From assembly GCA_028554795.2 (NCBI GenBank), contig CM068830.1, positions 43,757,837 to 43,821,836 on the forward strand: a DNA stretch of 64,000 nt, read 5' to 3'. Within the stretch, counting starts at the first letter, position 1, and each line of letters starts with the position of its first letter. The notes beneath the pieces are model-generated. The model did no database searches and had not been told where the DNA came from. It saw nothing but the letters and a program-made list of their open reading frames with translations. The stretch comes from Sinohyriopsis cumingii. Taxonomy: Eukaryota; Mollusca; Bivalvia; Unionida; Unionidae. Shown in pieces: positions 24,089-35,784 of the stretch. The position numbers and the translations under genes are program-made.

Positions 24089-24275
24089 GACTCCCTGTGG
24101 TTTACTGGTTAACAATATGACAGACTCACCACCAAAAGGGTGTGGGTTCGAATCCTACCATCATACCAGTCTAGGTCAGCTCTCATGGCTGGTCCAATTG
24201 ACTTATCATTAAATGTGTTGCTTTGCCTAAAATACCAACCAGGCAAAATCAAACAATACACTTAAAACCAATTAA
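24089..24275 (+). mobile_element. tRNA-derived SINE, third family (SINE-C)
   Basis: The head ctccctgtggtttactggtt resembles box A, and the second half ggttcgaatcctaccat is a perfect box B type sequence. The body (taccagtctaggtcagctctcatggctgg) does not match SINE-A or SINE-B. A related copy lies at 33237. The 3' end is set where the sequence turns A-rich. Confidence 0.65.
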
Positions 24276-24859
24276 AAAAATCAGAGCACAAGGTTGATGA
24301 AGGGAAATGAAAAAGTCTCTGTTGTAAATACTGTAGGAATACTGAATTAGGTCTTGAGACTATTTTTCCCCAATTCTCTTTCATAACTCAAGTTGAAAAA
24401 TTGCTGCCAAAATGTTAACTAAAAACAACAAATTCCAGAAGGAAGGATTAAAAACGTTTTCCCATGATTGCAGCCAGTCAGGAAAGAGAATACTGCACAT
24501 GGGCTTAGTTGGACCAATCAGAATCACATAAAGTGATATGTAACACATTGTGATATCAAAAATATGAAACTGCACATACTATAGGAAAACTGTACGAACT
24601 ATGCGATAATCTACAATACTACTTTGTCATAGTTTGCAGCCAGTTAGTTTGTAACAGAATAGAAACCGAGTGGGTTTTGGATTAAATGAATAATGCAAAC
24701 ACAATGTGATGGACGATGGAGATTTATAAAATAAATTAATAAAGAAAACAATATATTGTGCATAAATACTATGATTCTCTCACACTCTCAACATACGATT
24801 GATCCAATCACTCTACACAAACAGTCACAAACTGAAAAATGAAAATATGGTTCATGTAA
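24276..24859. other. Spacer without recognisable feature
   Basis: No ORF, repeat or RNA gene can be supported. Confidence 0.4.
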
Positions 24860-25130
24860 TCTTACATGTGGAAAGTGAGATTCAAATAACCTCATGCATG
24901 GACTGCAAATGCATTTCAAATGATATTATGCATTGTAAGAGAGATTCACATAACCTTACGTATGGAATACGCTTAAGATTCAAATAATCTGAAGGAATTC
25001 AAATATGTTTCAAATAATATTATGCACTGTAAGTGAGATTCACATAGTCTCCTAGATTATGCAATGTAATCGAGATTTCACATAATCTCCTATAATACCA
25101 ATAAGATTCAAAATAATCTCATGCAATTGA
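24860..25130. repeat. Degenerate short tandem repeat
   Basis: The words gagattcaaataacctcatgc, gagattcacataacctta, gagattcacatagtctcc and gagatttcacataatctcc recur every 30-65 bases with attatgcantgtaa between some of them. Divergence is high and the period uneven. Confidence 0.6.
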
Positions 25131-25264
25131 AAATTTACTCAATTGAAACATCAGTTGGAACAAACATATGCCTCTTAACACTTGTACAGTTGTCTGATTC
25201 ATAAACTGATGAACCACACAGTTTCACTGAATCCATGGGTTGGTGCACACTTTCATCAGCCACT

Positions 25265-25545
25265 CACGCCCTTCACAGATCCATCACATGTACAGACATA
25301 CGTATACACATACGTACAGACAGCATACAGCACCCTTGTATTGGCTACGTCTACATTCATGGCTCAATCACATGTACAGACACACATATACATATACATA
25401 TAGACAGCACGCAGCACTAAACACCTACAGTCAGTCCTACACAGCTACCGTCAGCCCTAAACATCTTCAGTCAGCTCTAAACAGCCCTGAACAGCTTCAG
25501 ACAGATCTACACAGCCCTGAACAGCTTCAGACATCCTAAGCAGCC
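25265..25545. repeat. Short duplicated segments rich in CAG and ACAGAC
   Basis: Two copies of catgtacagacayac...acagcaygcagca (about 25277 and 25371) are followed by a run of diverged 15-27 bp units of the form cagccctgaacagcttcagaca (25430-25545). Confidence 0.6.
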
Positions 25546-25744
25546 CTGAATAGTTACAATAAAACCAAACTGGTCATAATAATGGGTTCTGAAAACTCTT
25601 TAGATATATGCTAATAAATTAAACTCTAATAGCAACTTGTAATTCAAAGTTCACAGCGTTTCAAATCTGCATAGTAGTAAATGCATCATTACACGATATG
25701 ACATTAAAACCTAATAAGCTTCACATATCAAATAAAATATGAAT

Positions 25745-25968
25745 TTAACACTTACCCCTATGGCTGGAGAACACAATGGAGAACGTCCACTCCTTGACAA
25801 GATCCAAAACGACCAGTGTCGGTTAGAAATGGAATCTACCTTAAATCCATAGGAGAGTGAGTAATAGTCAGGGTAAAATACCCATGCATATCGTGGTTTT
25901 AATGTCTCTCGTCGCAAATAATTTTCGACGAGATACATGCTAGTACAGTCGCTTAATTGGAAAAACAA
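25745..25968 (-). CDS. Possible exon, unrecognised protein
   Basis: On the minus strand a frame with many Trp, Tyr and Arg residues runs through RYAWVFYPDYYSLSYGF and SNRHWSFWILSRSGR to CSPAIG and then meets GGGTAAGTG, a good splice-donor match. A possible start Met (MYLVENYLRRETLKP) lies about 65 codons upstream; alternatively the ttttccaattaag stretch before it could act as an acceptor. The composition is unlike the periodic and retroelement ORFs nearby. No family is recognised, and a chance ORF remains possible. Confidence 0.28.
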
Positions 25969-26261
25969 TTACTCACCCTAGGTAATGCTGTACACATGTA
26001 CAACGAAAGATAGTCAAATCTAAGGCAAAACCAAGTTATTTCTTGCCTTATTCTGTGACATAGTTATGAGGGTCAACTGCAGGTACTGGAGAGGAATTTG
26101 TCTAAACAGTTTACTTATTTAAATCACCTGAGACCCCCTGTTCAAATGGCAATCAAATGGCTTCCATGCAATCAATATGGAAATCTGTTAGCTGTAAGAA
26201 ATAGGACCCCTCAGTCATCTAAAGCATGTCAACCATTGTTATTACAGTACCTAGTTCATTA

Positions 26262-27745
26262 TAAAATTCATTGTCTATTATGGAGCGTATGTTTGTAATA
26301 GTTCGGTGTCTATTATGCAGCGTATATTTGTAATATTTCAGTGTTTATTATGGAGCATATGTTTGTAATAGTTTGGTGTCTATTATGGAGTGTTTGTCTA
26401 TTATATTTCAATATAATAGTTCAGTGTATATTATGGAGTGTATATTTTTAATAGTTCAGTGTCTATTATGGAGCATATGTTTGTAACAGTTCGGCATCTA
26501 TTATGGAGCATATGTTTGTAATAGTTCAGTGTCTATTATGGAGTGTACATTTGTAATAGTTCAGTGTCCATTATACAGTGTATGTTTGTAATATTTCAGT
26601 GTCTATTATGGAGCATATGTTTGTAATAGTTTGGTGTCTATTATGGCATGTTTGTCTATTATAGTTCAATATAATAGTTTAGTGTCTATTATGGAGTGTT
26701 TGTCTATTATCATTCAATATAATAGTTCAGTGTCTATGGCAGAGTGTACGTCTATAATAGTTTGTTATAATAGTTCGATGTCTATTATGGAGTGCTTTTC
26801 TATAATAGTTTGTTATAATAGTTTGGTGTCTATTATGGAGCGTATATCTAGTATCATTTGTTATAATAGTTCGGTGTATGGTGCTTTTGTCTATTATAGT
26901 TTGTTATAAAAGTTTGGTGTCTATTATGGAGTGTTTTTCTATTATAGTTCTATAGTTCAATAGTTCAGTGTCTATTATGGAGTGTTTGTCTATTATAGTT
27001 CAATATAATAGTTCTTTGTCTATGGAGTGTACGTCTATAATAGTTTGTTATAATAGTTCGATGTCTATTATGGAGTGCTTGTCTATTATAGTTTGTTATA
27101 ATAGTTTGGTATCTATTATGGAGTGTATGTCTATTATAGATTGTTATAATAGTTCGGTGTATGGTGCTTTTGTCTATTATAGCTTGTTATAAACGTTTGT
27201 TGTCTATTATGGAGTGTTTTTCTATTATAGTTTGTTATATTAGTTCGGTGTCTATTACGAAGTGTATATCTATAATAGTTTGTTATAATAGTTTGGTGTC
27301 TATTATGGAGTGTTTGTCTATAATAGTTTGTTATAATAGTTCGGTGTCTATTATGTAATGCTTGTCTATTATAGTTTGTGATAATAGTATGGTGTCTATT
27401 ATGGAGTGTATGCCTGTAACAGTTTGTTATAATAGTTCAGTGTCTATTATGGAGTGTTTATCTATTATAGTTCAATATAATAATTCAATGTCTATTATGG
27501 ACTGACTGTACATCTAAAATAGTTCCGTATAATAAATAGTTCAGTGTGTATTATGGAGTGTATGTCTAAAATAGTTCTGTATAATAGTCTCAGTGTGTAT
27601 TATGGAGTGTATGTCTAAAATAGATCGGTATAATAGTACAGTGTGTATTGTGGAGTGTACGTCTCAAATGGTTCAGTATAACAGTAGTGTGCATTATGAA
27701 GTGTACGTCTAAAATAGTTCAGTATAATAGTAAATTGTCTATTAT
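26262..27745. repeat. 35/48-bp minisatellite, about 34 units
   Basis: The short unit (35 bp) is cagtgtctattatggagc plus atatgtttgtaatagtt. The long unit (48 bp) adds tgttataatagtt. Short units dominate at 26262-26640, long ones at 26640-27500, and diverged ones at the right end (aaaatagttcagtataatag). Where the 48-bp form dominates, 16-residue periodic ORFs open on the plus strand (26631-26909, 26968-27192, 27161-27358); they share no reading-frame conservation across the array. Confidence 0.93.
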
Positions 27746-27789
27746 GTAAGGTAAATTTAGGATTGGTACATTTTTTCCCCACACAAAGT

Positions 27790-28560
27790 ATAGAAATGTG
27801 TTCATACAACACAAATGACCAAACTGGTCTAAATTCAGAACTTAACCAAAGTCAATAAAGCACAAAATATGAGTCATAGAGCTCTAATATTTGCTTAGGA
27901 TTTGGCCCTGGGGCAAGACTCATCAATGCACCAATCTGCATGCCTTGGTAGTCAACAATCAGCCCAAGAGTGTGTGTGTGTGTGTGTGATATGGATTTTT
28001 AACGTAGCTTTAACAATTTTTCAGTCATAACACTATGATTTCTGCAGTAAGGCAGTTTGTAGTGATGTCTAGCACTGAGGCATCATGCTGCAGGCAAGTA
28101 GCATGATATCCCACCCAGTCACATTATCCTGACACCAGGCCGACCAGTCCTAATGCTAACCTCATAATACTGAGTGCCTAGCGAGGCAGCTGTTTGTACC
28201 ATTTTTATAACTCTTTGGTATGACTCAGACAGGGTTTGAACCCGTGACCTCCCACATCCAAGGCAGATGTTCTAACCACTAGGCCACCAGAGTGGTCAAC
28301 AATGCCCAAGAAACGCTTGAAATGCAAAACTTTAGCAAAGTCACTCAAGCATGAAAATTAGGTCACAGTGACATGCTTTTGTTGGAATTAAGTTTAGTAG
28401 TCACCAAGATGCATCTAAATATAATGTTGTATGACCCTGCAACCAACAATGCCCAAGAAACGGACCTCAATGCAAATTTAACAAAAGTCAGTAAAGCATG
28501 AAATGTAGGTCATAGTGACAAAACTTTGATAACTTGGGGTTGTACTTAACAAGACACAAA
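27790..28560. repeat. Degenerate satellite unit family (about 120-170 bp), with a SINE-A inserted
   Basis: Three diverged units contain aactt(t)aaccaaagtcaataaagca, aaaatatgagtcatagtgac and a closing caccaagatgcatct stretch. They belong with the larger array at 31080-32020. The middle is interrupted by the SINE-A copy at 27971-28298. Confidence 0.6.
27971..28298 (-). mobile_element. SINE-A copy, minus strand
   Basis: Full-length minus-strand copy with (CA)n tail (tgtgtgtg at 27971-27988), the shared body and a head with box A tggcctagtggttaga and box B ggttcaaaccc. Flanks caacaatcagcccaaga (27955) and caacaatgcccaaga (28298) agree except for a 2-bp gap and are the probable target-site duplication. 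Confidence 0.92.
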
Positions 28561-30299
28561 AACTATGTCTATGGTTGTCAATTTCAGACTTAAAACTTTA
28601 TTCAAATATCCTGAAGGAGTACCCGGTAATTGGACTTTTGACCTTTTACCCCCCCCCCATGATGTCCCATGGAGATCAGAGCTAAAAACTAATTATGTGG
28701 CAGACCAGTCCTGGAGAAAATATTCCTCCAAGGTTTTATCAAGATAATGTCCAAAAATGAAAGAACATATTCCAACACAGCTGGACAGAGAGAAAGATGC
28801 ATAGAGGGAGAAAATCATTAAATCCCCAATGCTTTTAAAGTGTGGGGATAAAAATCAGCTTTTTAAAAATCCTCACGGAGTTACGACCTTCGTTTACATC
28901 CAAAATATCTGTAAAAGATATTCTTGCCATCCAACACCCTATTAAACTAATTCTACAAATAAGCTTATTAAAATCACTACAAGTCATCATTGGAAATTGA
29001 GAAATAGCCAACATTAGATATACCTTTCATTTTTTCGGAAAAGCATTCGCATCTTTTGATGTTCTGAACATGATTTAATGACAGAACAAGACACGCTAAA
29101 ATCGAAAAAGATCAAAGAGTTTGTAAACTATGTCATACAGAAACTATCAATTCTCAAGAAGCTGAGCACCATTTCCTACGTATAACTTCTTATACCAATT
29201 TAAGAGCGAAATATCTTGAGAGGTATATGATATCAATCCTTCAGAAAATAAATTTACATATGTATTTTCAGTCAGAAAATAAGCCTTTTATATAACTTTT
29301 CAACATTTTTGTATTTTGCTTCTAAACTAGGAGATATGCTGATAAAATGTATAAATATCAACACCTAAATAAATGTATTTTACAATACTGTTTGTAGGAC
29401 ACTTCATGTTAAACTACACAAATTGTTGTGCATTAAGTACTGAATAAACATTCTGCTCTGTTCTAAATTTAAACTACTGAAACTTCTAAAATAAAAATTG
29501 ACTACCTGCAGTAAATACTTGCATAAATGATATTCTGTCCATTCTTTATCAGATATTCGACTCTAATTCTAGGTACATGTTTTGGTTTCGAATAATTCTA
29601 ATCGCACCATTTACATTACCCGTTGATCAGGAAGATTTATATACTACACTCACCACCCAATCCTTTTACTTTTACCTGTTTGATCTTATTATCGCTGGTC
29701 GATAATAAACCTTTTCTCAACTGTATATAATCTTATGCATAACCTTTTCTATGGCACTAAATAGCATTATAGCGTTGGTGTATCATAAAACTAGACTCAA
29801 TCATACAATCAATCATGATTTCTAATCATCAGCACATATATTTAAAAAAATTGTTTACTGCACATAAAAAACAAAATCACTCAACATTTAAAATAACCTT
29901 TAGTAAATGTAAAATTCCAGCAAAGAAAACCATCTGGGATCATATTAACAAAAACACCTTGAAGTACTGTCTGAATCCCTGTGAGACAATTATGGGATTT
30001 CTATTAACTGTTAATGGTAGATGATTGATAGTCATCTTCCTCTCATTAATAACCTGTCAGACCTATATGTCTTCTGCAGCTGTTTGTCATTTTTCATCTC
30101 CATCTAATATCCCCCCCCCCAACAAGCCTAATCAGACTAAGGAACAAACAAGTCCATAAAACTGCCCAGAATGTTATCCAAGACTCTGTAAAAAAAAAAT
30201 CAGTAAATCTTGCATTCTCAATCCAGAAATATTGTAAATCATACCATTCTAGGTGGTCTCATGCTTTTGTGGGTGTCATACCCATCTGACAGAAGCTAC
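28561..30299. other. Stretch without recognisable gene
   Basis: AT-rich, ORFs at most 69 codons. Poly-C runs near 28651 and 30110. Nothing else is recognisable. Confidence 0.5.
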
Positions 30300-30307
30300 C
30301 CATATAT

Positions 30308-30597
30308 GTGTGTGTGTGCGTGTATGTATGTATGTATGTATGTATGTATGTATGTATGTATGTATGTATGTATATATGTATGGATGGATGGATGGATGGA
30401 TGGATGTATGTATGTATGGATGGATGGATGGATGGATGGATGGATGCATGCATGCATGTATGTATGTGTATGTATTTATGTCTGTCTGTCTATGTATGTA
30501 TGTATGTGTGTGCATGCATGCTGTATGTATGTATGTATGTATGTATGTATGCATGCATGCATGCATGCATGTATGTATGTATGTCTGGATGTCTGTC
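30308..30597. repeat. Compound tetranucleotide microsatellite
   Basis: Runs of GTAT, GGAT and CATG tetramers with a few TG and TGTC units. All five overlapping ORFs across it (Met-Tyr-Val-Cys or His-Pro-Ser-Ile periodicity) are artefacts of a 4-bp period. Confidence 0.98.
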
Positions 30598-30754
30598 AGT
30601 AATATTTAATATGCAAAATTCACTGGTGAACAAACATATTTGTTTCTAATTCCATCTGCACTGGTCAGAAGAGGTCTTCTGTAAATGCCAAAATATAAAA
30701 TGTATTGTGGTCAGAAAAGGCCTTCTGTATAGGCTAGAATGTATATTGTGTGTT

Positions 30755-30945
30755 TTTTTAAAATTATTTTTGTTGGTTTTAAGAACACTTATAACACATT
30801 ATTGGCTACATCATCCCAAGGAGATGGTTGCCTTTCCCAAGTACACACAGAGACAGGGATGACTTGGACAGGTATCAAACTTGCGACCCTTCGACTACAA
30901 TGCTCTACCAACATACCTACTCACTGCAGCTCCCTTGAAGAATAT
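30755..30945 (-). mobile_element. Diverged tRNA-like SINE remnant, minus strand
   Basis: The minus strand reads agctgcagtgagtaggtatgttggtagagcattgtagtcgaagggtcgcaagtttgatacctgtcc in order, which resembles a tRNA head with box A (gttggtagagcattg) and box B (agtttgatacc). The body after it (aagtcatccctgtctctgtg) matches no other copy here. Low certainty. Confidence 0.4.
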
Positions 30946-31079
30946 ATGTGGGTATAAAAACCAATTTTTAATCCATAATAGTAATGCATACAATACAGGT
31001 AACTCTGACCTTCTCTGGTTGCATAGGTGTTGTGATAACAGAGATAGATCCAATTATCAAGTTTCATTGCTGGACCATA

Positions 31080-32025
31080 AACTGCAACCAATAAATGATC
31101 TTAAATAAACACAAAATTTAAACGAAATCACTGAAGCATGAAATACTAGCCAAAGAGACCTATTTTTGCAACAAGATGTAGCACTTATCTAGATGTATCC
31201 ACTCACCAAGTTTCATCATTTTAGGTTGGATAGTTTGCACATAGCATGCTAGAAACACATGAGGTCATAAAGGTGCAATAATAATAGAAATGCATATTAT
31301 CATCAATTTCATGAATCTAGCATGAACAGTAATAGAGCCTGCAAACATCCAACACAAAATTTAAGCCATGTCAGTAAAGCATAAAATATAGACCACAATG
31401 ACTTACCAATGAAATACAGGATACAGCCAGATGCATTCCCAAACCAAGTTCTATGATTCTACATATAATAGAATCTGCACCGCATCAGTAAATAAGAATG
31501 TAGTCAAGATTCTAAATGCACAAACTTAACCTATTACTGTGAAATGCAGGGCATGGTGATATTCTTTTTGTGCAGTGTTGTATCTACTAAAGAGATGTGC
31601 ACTGTCATTTAGTTTCATGACTCGAGTATGAACTGTCAAACCACAGAATTTAACCAGTCAGTGAAGCATAAAATATGGGTCACAATGAGTTTTTACTTGT
31701 CAAGATGCATCCTCTCATCATGAGTCATGATTCCAAGTCTTAGAGTGTTTTACAAGAGGTTAAAAAAAACTCTTCTCATGATCAAAATGCCCAAAACCCA
31801 GTAAAATATAAAAATATAGGTCACTATGACCTTCATTTCTTGATTTTAAAAAAATCATGTTAACAGTAATGCATACAATCATTTTTTTCTTTGGGATGAT
31901 TCTGTCATAAACTGTGCTTGAAACTGAATCCAAGTCAATCAAGCATGAAATATTTATCATAGCGACCCACTTATATGATCATGATGCATCTTCTCACCAA
32001 GTTTTGTGATAACAGTATATATTTA
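31080..32025. repeat. Degenerate satellite, about five units of 160-200 bp
   Basis: Landmarks recur in order: acaaaatttaa...gtcagtaaagcataaaatat, ggtcacaatgac, caagatgcatcc, ctcaccaagtttcatgattct and a taatagaatctg or tgaactgtcaaa stretch. Units start near 31085, 31350, 31500, 31640, 31790 and 31910. Similarity between units is low, and no coding potential is seen. Same family as 27790-28560. Confidence 0.65.
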
Positions 32026-32046
32026 TTAAAAAAATAACCTTTTATG

Positions 32047-32048
32047 TA

Positions 32049-32085
<37 letters not shown>

Positions 32086-32091
32086 ATATAC

Positions 32092-32160
<69 letters not shown>
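32047..32160. repeat. (TG)n(TA)n compound microsatellite
   Basis: TATG and TG units (32047-32080), then TATACA, then an uninterrupted TA run to 32160. Confidence 0.98.
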
Positions 32161-32167
<7 letters not shown>

Positions 32168-33236
32168 GTTTAGTCCTGAGTCAAAGGAAAACAATTTGTT
32201 TGCTATTGGCATATCCTAAAAAGGCTAAATATATATCTGTCTATAATGTTTCACCTGACAAATGATGAATTAAGTCTATGTATTAACATAGTTAATAATC
32301 CAATCCTACAGAAGGTGGGGACAGTTGTGCCTATGTTCTAAAGTCACTAAACTTCACCAAGACACTAGTAAATCATTATGTCAGTCAACTCTTATGTACC
32401 AGATATACCTTTATCTGTGATAATGTCAGGGATGAGCAACATATGACATCAAATCAATTATGTCAGCTTATAATGATAAAACTTATCACGCTTGCAAAGG
32501 CTGTCATCTTAATAATAAACAGTTAACACTTGAAATGTAAACTGTTATGATTTCTGGTTTAGCACTAAATTTAAGTCCATGTTCTTAAAACAAACTGCAT
32601 TAATCTGATTTTCTATGCAATCTGATTTTATACCAAGTAGCTTCTGTCAGAATCGGGGATCTAGAACAGGTCTAATGCACTTTCCTGAATGTCGTGAAAG
32701 GCAGCTCTGGTATGTTCATCTAAGCAGTGCTAACGATATTTTAATGAATTTTCGGGTTAGGATATCAAAAGGGAGCTAAAATTACTAAATTTGTTTCTTT
32801 TTGGAGTTGTCGCATGACTCAGTAAAGACTGCCTACACAGTAAGCAATTATATGTGCTCGTGGTTTGGATCTTTAACAATTTTTCAGGCATATGAAACAA
32901 TTATATAAACATATTAGGTAAAAATTTAGTTTAACAGTGATACAGACATTTGTTTACATGCCTAACATGACGGCTCAATAACTGCTCAGTCCTGCTTTAA
33001 AAATGGACTCCTCCATAACTCCAAGACTAACATGTCAGGTTCCAAGTACAAATACCACTCTTTTCAGGATGTACTTTATCAGTTTGTTTGTTCTGTATGT
33101 TGTACCAATGGTGCTGAAATCAAATCCTGCATAAAACTAATTCTGTAATTATAGCTATATTTCAAGACAACCGTGTAAAAATTCACCAAGCTACAGACAC
33201 AGATACTATTCATGATGCTAAGCTGACTGACCAATA
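32161..33236. other. Stretch without recognisable gene
   Basis: No ORF, repeat or RNA gene can be supported. A short tctttaacaatttttcaggcatat at about 32870 resembles the 3' end of SINE-A on the minus strand, but the copy does not continue. Confidence 0.45.
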
Positions 33237-33420
33237 ATGAAGGCAGAAGTGATGGTGACTAAAACATTAGCGTGCCAGACGTGCAACCAAAAGGGTGCGG
33301 GTTCAAATCCTACCATTGGATCAGCCCAGGTTGGCTACTGGTGCGTGCAAGGAACTTTACTCCAACCAAATAACCTACTTGTGTTGATGTGCCACAAAAG
33401 ACCACATTTATACAAGATAC
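33237..33420 (+). mobile_element. SINE-C copy (tRNA-derived), diverged
   Basis: The stretch caaccaaaagggtgcgggttcaaatcctaccatt matches the 24089 copy in order, with box B ggttcaaatcc. Box A is poorly kept (atggtgactaaaacattagc). The body taccattggatcagcccaggt also recalls the 24-kb copy. The 66-codon ORF across it is a by-product. Confidence 0.6.
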
Positions 33421-33662
33421 ATGTTTGCCTTGTCTGAAGCATTGTATTACAGATCACTAAAATTATATTTATTTATCTGTAAATTGGCTCACTCTCAATC
33501 CCATAATTTCAATCACAACGGTTTATGTGATAATGTTGCAGATATATAATTACGATGTTAGACCATAAAATATGGAATTTTTAGTCTCAGACACTGTTTA
33601 CCATTATATTAACACTTCATGACACACAGCCTCATGCTGTCTTGAAAAAGGAAAACTGCATT

Positions 33663-33880
33663 GCATGTACTCTCTTATAAGACAATGCCAACTGCAAAGA
33701 CCCAGATCTACTTGCAAATTATGCGATGGCAGATCTGGGTCTGTGCAGTTTGTTAGGAGTAATCAGTACAACAAACAACATAAACCCTGATCTGCAGGTG
33801 CATTATGCTATAGCAGATCAGGATCTTTGTTGTTTGCACTTTGACTGGACTTATAAATGAATATATACAGTATTTCAAAG
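33663..33880. mobile_element. Palindromic MITE (family P), complete copy
   Basis: Ends: gtactctcttataagacaatgcc on the left and ggacttataaatgaatatatac on the right, imperfect inverted repeats that continue inward as aactgcaaa and tttgcac. Inside, two further hairpins are seen: acccagatctact...gcagatctgggt, and accctgatctgc...gcagatcagg. About 218 bp with no ORF. MITEs are moved by a transposase made elsewhere; none is visible in the window. Confidence 0.83.
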
Positions 33881-34985
33881 GTCATTTTACTACACTATTC
33901 TGTGGTATGTCAAATAAAATCAACAATCTCCATCATGAGATATATAGAATCTGACATGTATTCTGATTTCAAATTACATTAATGGAACTCACTGAAAAAT
34001 ATCAATCTTCTGCACACACCAGGAAATCTAAATTGTCACTTACCTGTTTCTTTTGTACCTGTATCAATAATGTTTTAAAACACTGTTACAACTGTTAAAT
34101 ATCCTGTGACTTGAGACCAAGCTTCATGTACTGTACTTAACAGCAGCAAACCAAATTATAAAATAAATGTCTCCTTATATCCAAGCAAACAAGAATAATC
34201 ATTGATTAATACAAATGTAGCCCAATATATGACTAATGACTAAATTTAAATGTAACTCTCCTGGTATATCCAAACAATAGAAAAATCACTTGCAAACACA
34301 ATATGACCAAAATGATGAATGACCAAAAATTTACATGTACTGTAAATACATCCAAACACTTGAAAAATCACCCACAAACACAAAGTTACCAAAATGATGA
34401 ATGACAAAATTTAAAATGTAATGGTCCTGTTGTAGTAAACACTGAACATATCTTTACCATACATGAAGATCATCTGATCAAAACTTTAATACAAACATGC
34501 AGCCTTCCTCCTCTGTCCCAATGCACAGACCTATAAACTGCTCCATATCCTATCCATGAATAACGATATAAATAATTTGGTCATCTGCACCAGACTGCTA
34601 TCAGTTCTAAATCTGCCCAAGCATTATTTGAGTGAATGTAGTCTTTGTCAATATCACAATTAATAGTGTGGATGATTCAATAGGACCCCATCATTACAGA
34701 TCCTATCTTACCTACTCCGATTACAAATAATGGCACCTTTGTTAACTAATCGGTAATCTTGAAATTTACAACTGTACAGTTTGCAAGAAATTATGTTTTA
34801 ATTAAAAGCGTATACATTTCCAAGCTGTTTATGTTCATAAGCTGACATAGGTAATAGAGGCAACCAGTCATCATCCAGGAGTAAATTTTCTGATTAAACT
34901 TTGTAAAATTCACCAGGAGTCTTTTTAAATTGCTACTGGAGCCATGAGATTTGAAAATATTATGGATGTCATTAATTTGCGATTA
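33881..34985. other. Stretch without recognisable gene
   Basis: Diverged internal repetition (caaacacttgaaaaatcac...accaaaatgatgaatgac) occurs near 34260-34420. Nothing else is recognisable. Confidence 0.45.
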
Positions 34986-35412
34986 TTACATTCATACTGT
35001 CCTATTTTCTCACATCTTAACTAAAGCTCATACACTCTTACTGTCCTATTTTCCCACATCTTAACTAGAGCTCATACACTCTTAATGTCCTATTTTCTCA
35101 CATCTTAACTAGAGCTCATACACTCTTACTGTCCTATTTTCTCACATCTTAACTAGAGCTCATACACTCTTAATGTCCTATTTTCTCACATCTTAACTAG
35201 AGCTCATACACTCTTAATGTCCTATTTTCTCACATCTTAACTAAAGCTCATACACTCTTAATGTCCTATTTTCTCACATCTTAACTATAGCTCATACACT
35301 CTTACTGTCCTATTTTCTCACATCTTAACTAGAGCTCATACACTATTACTGTCCTATTTTCTCACATCTTAACTAGAGCTCATACACTATTACTGTCCTA
35401 TTTTCTCACCTT
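34986..35412. repeat. 44-bp minisatellite, about 9.5 units
   Basis: The unit is gctcatacactcttaatgtcc plus tattttctcacatcttaactaga. Units are very similar (mostly ctta-ctg versus ctta-atg variants), so the array looks young. Confidence 0.95.
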
Positions 35413-35510
35413 CATCTTAACTATTAATTACAATTATTACATGCCTATTGTAACATATTTTCACTTTCATCTTAATTATTTGCTAGTTATCATACTCCTA
35501 CTATTTTATG

Positions 35511-35770
35511 TGGGGCCCCGAGTGGCCGAGTGGTCTAAAGCGCTCTCCATCATGGATCACTGCCATCTCACCTCTGTCTGCGTAGGTTTGAGTCTCGGGC
35601 TCGGCCAATGTGGGTATGTGACAAAGCTTGCCGGTAGCTTCTCGTGGGTCGGTGATTCTTTCCGGGGTTTTCCCGGTTTCTTCCTCCACCATTAATACTG
35701 GCCGCCATGTATAGCCTATCTTCTGCTTAAAAATGCCGTTAAAACCTAAAAACAACAACAACAACAAAAA
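35511..35770 (+). mobile_element. SINE-B copy with perfect target-site duplication
   Basis: Best-kept SINE-B: ggggccccgagtggccgag head, box A tggccgagtgg, box B ggtttgagtctc, body with cgggctcggccaatgtggg, ggtttcttcctccacc, gccgccatgtatagcc, atgccgttaaaacc and (CAA)n end. It is bordered by identical 14-bp ctactattttatgt at 35498-35511 and 35771-35784 (the last base of the left repeat could belong to the element). Confidence 0.95.
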
Positions 35771-35784
35771 CTACTATTTTATGT

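Noticed and set aside
34986-35412. CRISPR-like array
   Set aside because: Repeats are contiguous without unique spacers, and the DNA is eukaryotic.
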